A stretch of DNA of 64,000 nt from contig CAJTCH010000019.1 of assembly GCA_910574715.1 (NCBI GenBank), forward strand, positions 1 to 64,000, in the 5' to 3' direction. Position numbers and translations under genes: made by a program. The notes below the pieces were generated by a model. That model was given only the letters and a program-made list of their open reading frames with translations, did no database searches and was not told the origin of the DNA. The stretch comes from Lachnospiraceae bacterium. Lineage in GTDB: Bacteria > Bacillota > Clostridia > Lachnospirales > Lachnospiraceae. Positions 61,422 through 64,000 of the stretch are shown piece after piece. The first letter of the stretch is position 1. Each line of letters starts with the position of its first letter.

Positions 61422-62249
61422 GTGATTCAAAGAACAATAGAGAATTTCGACATAAGGCAGATCTGTGACTCCGGACAGTGTTTTCGGATGGCACAAGTAA
61501 AAGAGAATACCTACAGCGTGATTGCCGCGGACAGATATCTGGAAATAGAACAGAATGGAAAAGAATGCACCTTTTCCTGCGGGGAAGAGGAATTCGAAGA
61601 ATTCTGGAGAAGCTATTTTGATCTGGATTGTGATTACAGCGGATACATAGAATCGGTTAATCCTAACGATAAATATCTGATGAATGCGGTGCAGTTTGGT
61701 ATGGGAATCCGCATTTTGCATCAGGAGTTGTGGGAGATGACGGTCTCATTTCTCATCTCACAGCAGAATAATATTGTGAGGATCCGCAGGTGTATTCAGA
61801 ATCTCTGTGAGCGGTACGGCGAAGAGAAGAGGAATTTCCGAGGAGAGTGTTACTATACGTTCCCTGTACCGGAGGCGCTGGCGTTCCTGCCAGAGGATGA
61901 GCTTAAGGAATGTAATCTGGGTTATCGGAGTAAGTATGTGGTACGGACTGCCAGGAGTATCGTGCAAGAGGAGATCAGCTTTAGGAGGATACAGGAGATG
62001 AAGTATCGGGATGCGAAGGCGGAATTGCTGAAATTGTATGGTGTGGGAGAGAAAGTGGCAGATTGCATCTGCCTGTTTGGGCTGCATCATCTGGAGGCAT
62101 TTCCGAAGGATACACATATCCTGCAGGCATTAAGCGAGCATTATAAGCGGGGATTTCCGCGTAGGAGGTATAAGGGGTATGAAGGAGTTATGCAGCAGTA
62201 TGTGTTCTATTGGGAACTGAAAGGAGTAAGCCATGTTCCGATTATTTAA
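61422..62249 (+). CDS. 8-oxoguanine DNA glycosylase (Ogg type)
   Basis: A 275-residue HhH-GPD repair enzyme: DIRQICDSGQCFRM, FLISQQNNIVRIRRCIQNLCERYG, and the helix-hairpin-helix KLYGVGEKVADCICLF with the catalytic lysine, followed by AFPKDTHI with the catalytic aspartate. It removes oxidised guanine opposite cytosine. It starts at a GTG and its 3' end overlaps the next small gene by 17 bp. Confidence 0.9.
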   Translation: MIQRTIENFDIRQICDSGQCFRMAQVKENTYSVIAADRYLEIEQNGKECTFSCGEEEFEEFWRSYFDLDCDYSGYIESVNPNDKYLMNAVQFGMGIRILHQELWEMTVSFLISQQNNIVRIRRCIQNLCERYGEEKRNFRGECYYTFPVPEALAFLPEDELKECNLGYRSKYVVRTARSIVQEEISFRRIQEMKYRDAKAELLKLYGVGEKVADCICLFGLHHLEAFPKDTHILQALSEHYKRGFPRRRYKGYEGVMQQYVFYWELKGVSHVPII

Positions 62250-62460
62250 GAAATCAACCCGTAACACCCCGGCAGTGCCCTACGATCCGACCACCCAAAA
62301 ACCTATCTTACGCTGCAGCATATGCACCGGAGAGCAGGTGGCTGGTTTCCGCGATCTGCAGACGGGTAAATTCACGGATATCATGCTGATCCGCAATGAG
62401 AAGGATCTGCAGACATTCAAGGAGCAGTATGGCGTGACCGATATTACGAAGGAATTTTGA
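62233..62460 (+). CDS. Small conserved hypothetical protein with CxxC
   Basis: A 75-residue protein, MFRLFKKSTRNTPAVPYDPTTQKPILRCSICTGEQVAGF. One CSIC motif could bind metal or act in redox. A similar product is sometimes labelled aspartate dehydrogenase in databases, but it is far too short for that enzyme. It overlaps the glycosylase gene, so it is probably coupled to it. Function is unknown. Confidence 0.7.
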   Translation: MFRLFKKSTRNTPAVPYDPTTQKPILRCSICTGEQVAGFRDLQTGKFTDIMLIRNEKDLQTFKEQYGVTDITKEF

Positions 62461-62494
62461 AGACAAAAACTAATATAGAAAGGGAAATACATAT

Positions 62495-62971
62495 ATGAAG
62501 ACAACGTCTATGACATATCCCGCAGAAAAGAAAGCGCTCTATCGTCTTCTTAGAACACAGCTTCAAGGGCTGACAGACGGAGTTCCGTATCTGTTTGCCA
62601 ATCTTGCGAATGCTTCTGCTCTGTTATATCAGGCATTGACCGATATCAACTGGGCCGGATTCTATCTCATGCAGGATGGTAAATTGGTGCTGGGGCCGTT
62701 CCAGGGGAAGCCGGCCTGCGTAGAGATCCAGGTGGGTTTTGGGGTCTGCGGCACAGCGGTACAGCAAGATGAGATCATGCTGGTGGAGAATGTGCATGAG
62801 TTCCCGGGGCATATTGCCTGTGACAGTGCATCGAATTCAGAGATCGTTATACCGATGCATAAGGGGGGAGAGATCGTGGGAGTGTTGGATATTGACAGCC
62901 CGGTTCTTGCGAGATTCGATAAAGAAGATGAGCAGGGCTTAGCAGAGCTTGTGAGGATATTGATGCAATAA
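62495..62971 (+). CDS. msrC: Free methionine-(R)-sulfoxide reductase, GAF domain
   Basis: A 158-residue single-GAF-domain enzyme: LTDINWAGFYLMQDGKLVLGPFQGKPACVEIQVGFGVCGTAV and IACDSASNSEIVIPMHKGGEIVGVLDIDSP. It contains the conserved cysteines (PACVEI, GVCGTA, IACDS) that reduce free methionine sulfoxide. It lies beside the 8-oxoguanine glycosylase, so the two may be an oxidative-damage group. Confidence 0.9.
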   Translation: MKTTSMTYPAEKKALYRLLRTQLQGLTDGVPYLFANLANASALLYQALTDINWAGFYLMQDGKLVLGPFQGKPACVEIQVGFGVCGTAVQQDEIMLVENVHEFPGHIACDSASNSEIVIPMHKGGEIVGVLDIDSPVLARFDKEDEQGLAELVRILMQ

Positions 62972-62977
62972 ATTTGC

Positions 62978-63006
62978 AACGGTTCAGACGAGCAGCTCTG
63001 TTACAT
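62978..63006. repeat. Degenerate relative of the GTAAC...CAGACA element
   Basis: CAACGGTTCAGACGAGC and CTCTGTTAC resemble the two ends of the 38.7 kb element with no interior left. It lies between msrC and the transporter gene. Confidence 0.35.
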
Positions 63007-63032
63007 AAATTTACATTAAGGATGAAAATAAT

Positions 63033-64000
63033 ATGACAAATAGTATGGCAAATAAAGATACATTTTACAGACAGATATTCAAGCTGGTACTGCCGATCGT
63101 GATACAGAATTTGCTAAGCGCGGCAGTCAGTTCCGCCGATGTAATTATGCTGAATTACGTTGGTCAGTCCTCCATATCGGCAGTATCTCTTGCATCCCAA
63201 TATGCAAATGTACTGTTCATGGTATTCTATGGACTTGGGACAGGCGCAACGATGCTGAGTGCGCAGTATTACGGTAAAGGCGATATGAAAGCGATCCAAC
63301 TGATCGAGGGAATCGCGATGCGATTCTCTCTGTTGATCGCGCTTCTTTTTGCTTGTGCGGCGTTATTTGTCCCGGAGACAATGATGCATATATTCACGAA
63401 CGACAAGGAATTGATCGCGATAGGGGCGTCCTACTTAAGGTTCATGAGTATCAGTTATTTGTGTTGGGGAATCACAGAGGTTTATCTTGCGGTTCTGCGC
63501 AGTATCGGCAGAGTAATGATCAGCACGGCGATGAATGTGCTGGCATTTTCCCTGAACATTCTTCTGAATGCGGTGTTTATCTTCGGATTGTTCGGAGCCC
63601 CGAAGCTTGGAGCAATGGGCGTGGCGCTTGCGACTTCCATATCCAGACTTGTCGAGCTTCTGGCATGTTTTATCGTTTCGTTTATGAGTAAGGATATCAA
63701 GCTGGATTTCCGGTATCTGTTCATGAGGAACAAGCAGTTGTTCTCGGATTTTGTCAGGCTGTCCCTGCCGGCGCTTGGCAATGATATCGCATGGAGCGTT
63801 GCATTTTCCATGTATTCGGTAATCATCGGACACCTGGGAACCGATGCGGTAGCGGCCAATTCCTTCGTTATTGTGGTGCGGAACTTTGGGACGATCCTGT
63901 GTTTCGGGACAGCGAGCGCAGGCGGTATCCTGTTGGGCAATATTATCGGTATGAATAAGCTTGAAGAGGCAAAAGAGGGCGCGAAAAAGGTGATGAAGAT
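63033..64000 (+). CDS. MATE family efflux transporter, partial at window end
   Basis: The frame from the ATG at 63033 is open to the end of the window (322 codons). KLVLPIVIQNLLSAAVSSADVIMLNYVGQSSISAVSLASQ is the typical first MATE helix pair. YGLGTGATMLSAQYYGKGD and the repeat-like second half (LSLPALGNDIAWSVAFSMYSVIIGHLGTDAVAANS) follow. It exports drugs or metabolites using an ion gradient. About a quarter of the protein is missing. Confidence 0.9.
   Translation, partial: MTNSMANKDTFYRQIFKLVLPIVIQNLLSAAVSSADVIMLNYVGQSSISAVSLASQYANVLFMVFYGLGTGATMLSAQYYGKGDMKAIQLIEGIAMRFSLLIALLFACAALFVPETMMHIFTNDKELIAIGASYLRFMSISYLCWGITEVYLAVLRSIGRVMISTAMNVLAFSLNILLNAVFIFGLFGAPKLGAMGVALATSISRLVELLACFIVSFMSKDIKLDFRYLFMRNKQLFSDFVRLSLPALGNDIAWSVAFSMYSVIIGHLGTDAVAANSFVIVVRNFGTILCFGTASAGGILLGNIIGMNKLEEAKEGAKKVMK

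Overview
This 64 kb window looks like chromosomal DNA of a Gram-positive, low-to-mid GC Bacillota, most likely a gut Lachnospiraceae. The grounds are strong AGGAGG ribosome binding sites, paired DUF6323/DUF6179 genes, a type III glutamine synthetase, class B sortases with SPKTG motifs, and clostridial-style leaders.

Region 1 (1-9.98 kb) is an accessory island and the most unusual part. It holds three copies of a cassette head: copy A at the left edge (minus strand, cut by the window), copy B (plus, 2.87 kb) and copy C (minus, 8.51 kb). Cassettes B and C each encode an LCP (LytR-CpsA-Psr) protein, a class B sortase and a secreted protein ending in SPKTGE, and they lie tail to tail. Every LCP gene is headless. 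Homology begins abruptly at one shared block, there is no in-frame ATG, and the membrane anchor normal for LCP proteins is missing. About 56 bp upstream of each breakpoint lies a degenerate double CGTATA-type motif, which recurs next to the start of a tyrosine recombinase gene (8.7-9.9 kb). I infer a recombinase-driven cassette-switching system whose active head lies outside this window. Between heads A and B is AT-rich cargo: a decayed gene, a DUF4869-like gene, a small P-loop ATPase and a PIN toxin-antitoxin pair.

Region 2 (10-18 kb) is mostly core: DUF6323/DUF6179 and a membrane-anchored phosphodiesterase-type gene, a PLP aminotransferase, cysteine synthase, then rpmG-secE-nusG-rplK-rplA. 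Both rplK and rplA have leaders resembling the 23S rRNA binding site of L1. The usual rplJ-rplL genes do not follow rplA. Region 3 (18-31.5 kb) holds two giant cell-wall-anchored proteins of 2032 and about 2309 residues. After them come a highly structured palindromic element, tRNA-Glu(CTC), and a toxin-antitoxin locus with a truncated toxin.

Region 4 (32-54.5 kb) is a very large sugar or polyol catabolic locus. It opens with a divergent DeoR-type repressor and closes with an RpiR-type regulator. In between are two class II aldolases, two fucose-isomerase-family proteins, DhaK and DhaL kinase subunits, an RpiB/LacAB isomerase, three zinc-type dehydrogenases, an SDR, an ABC sugar importer with its own ATPase, a PfkB kinase, two rhamnulokinase-like FGGY kinases and a ketose-bisphosphate aldolase. 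A perfect palindrome, GAAATAAAATTTC, lies at two promoters and is a candidate RpiR operator.

Region 5 (54.5-64 kb) contains a candidate structured small RNA or leader, a DUF3800 gene, class II fructose-bisphosphate aldolase, type III glutamine synthetase behind an attenuator-like hairpin, and ordinary housekeeping genes: a DUF1700-type membrane protein, a GH25 lipoprotein, a Gfo/Idh/MocA oxidoreductase, 8-oxoguanine glycosylase, free methionine sulfoxide reductase, and a MATE exporter cut by the right edge.
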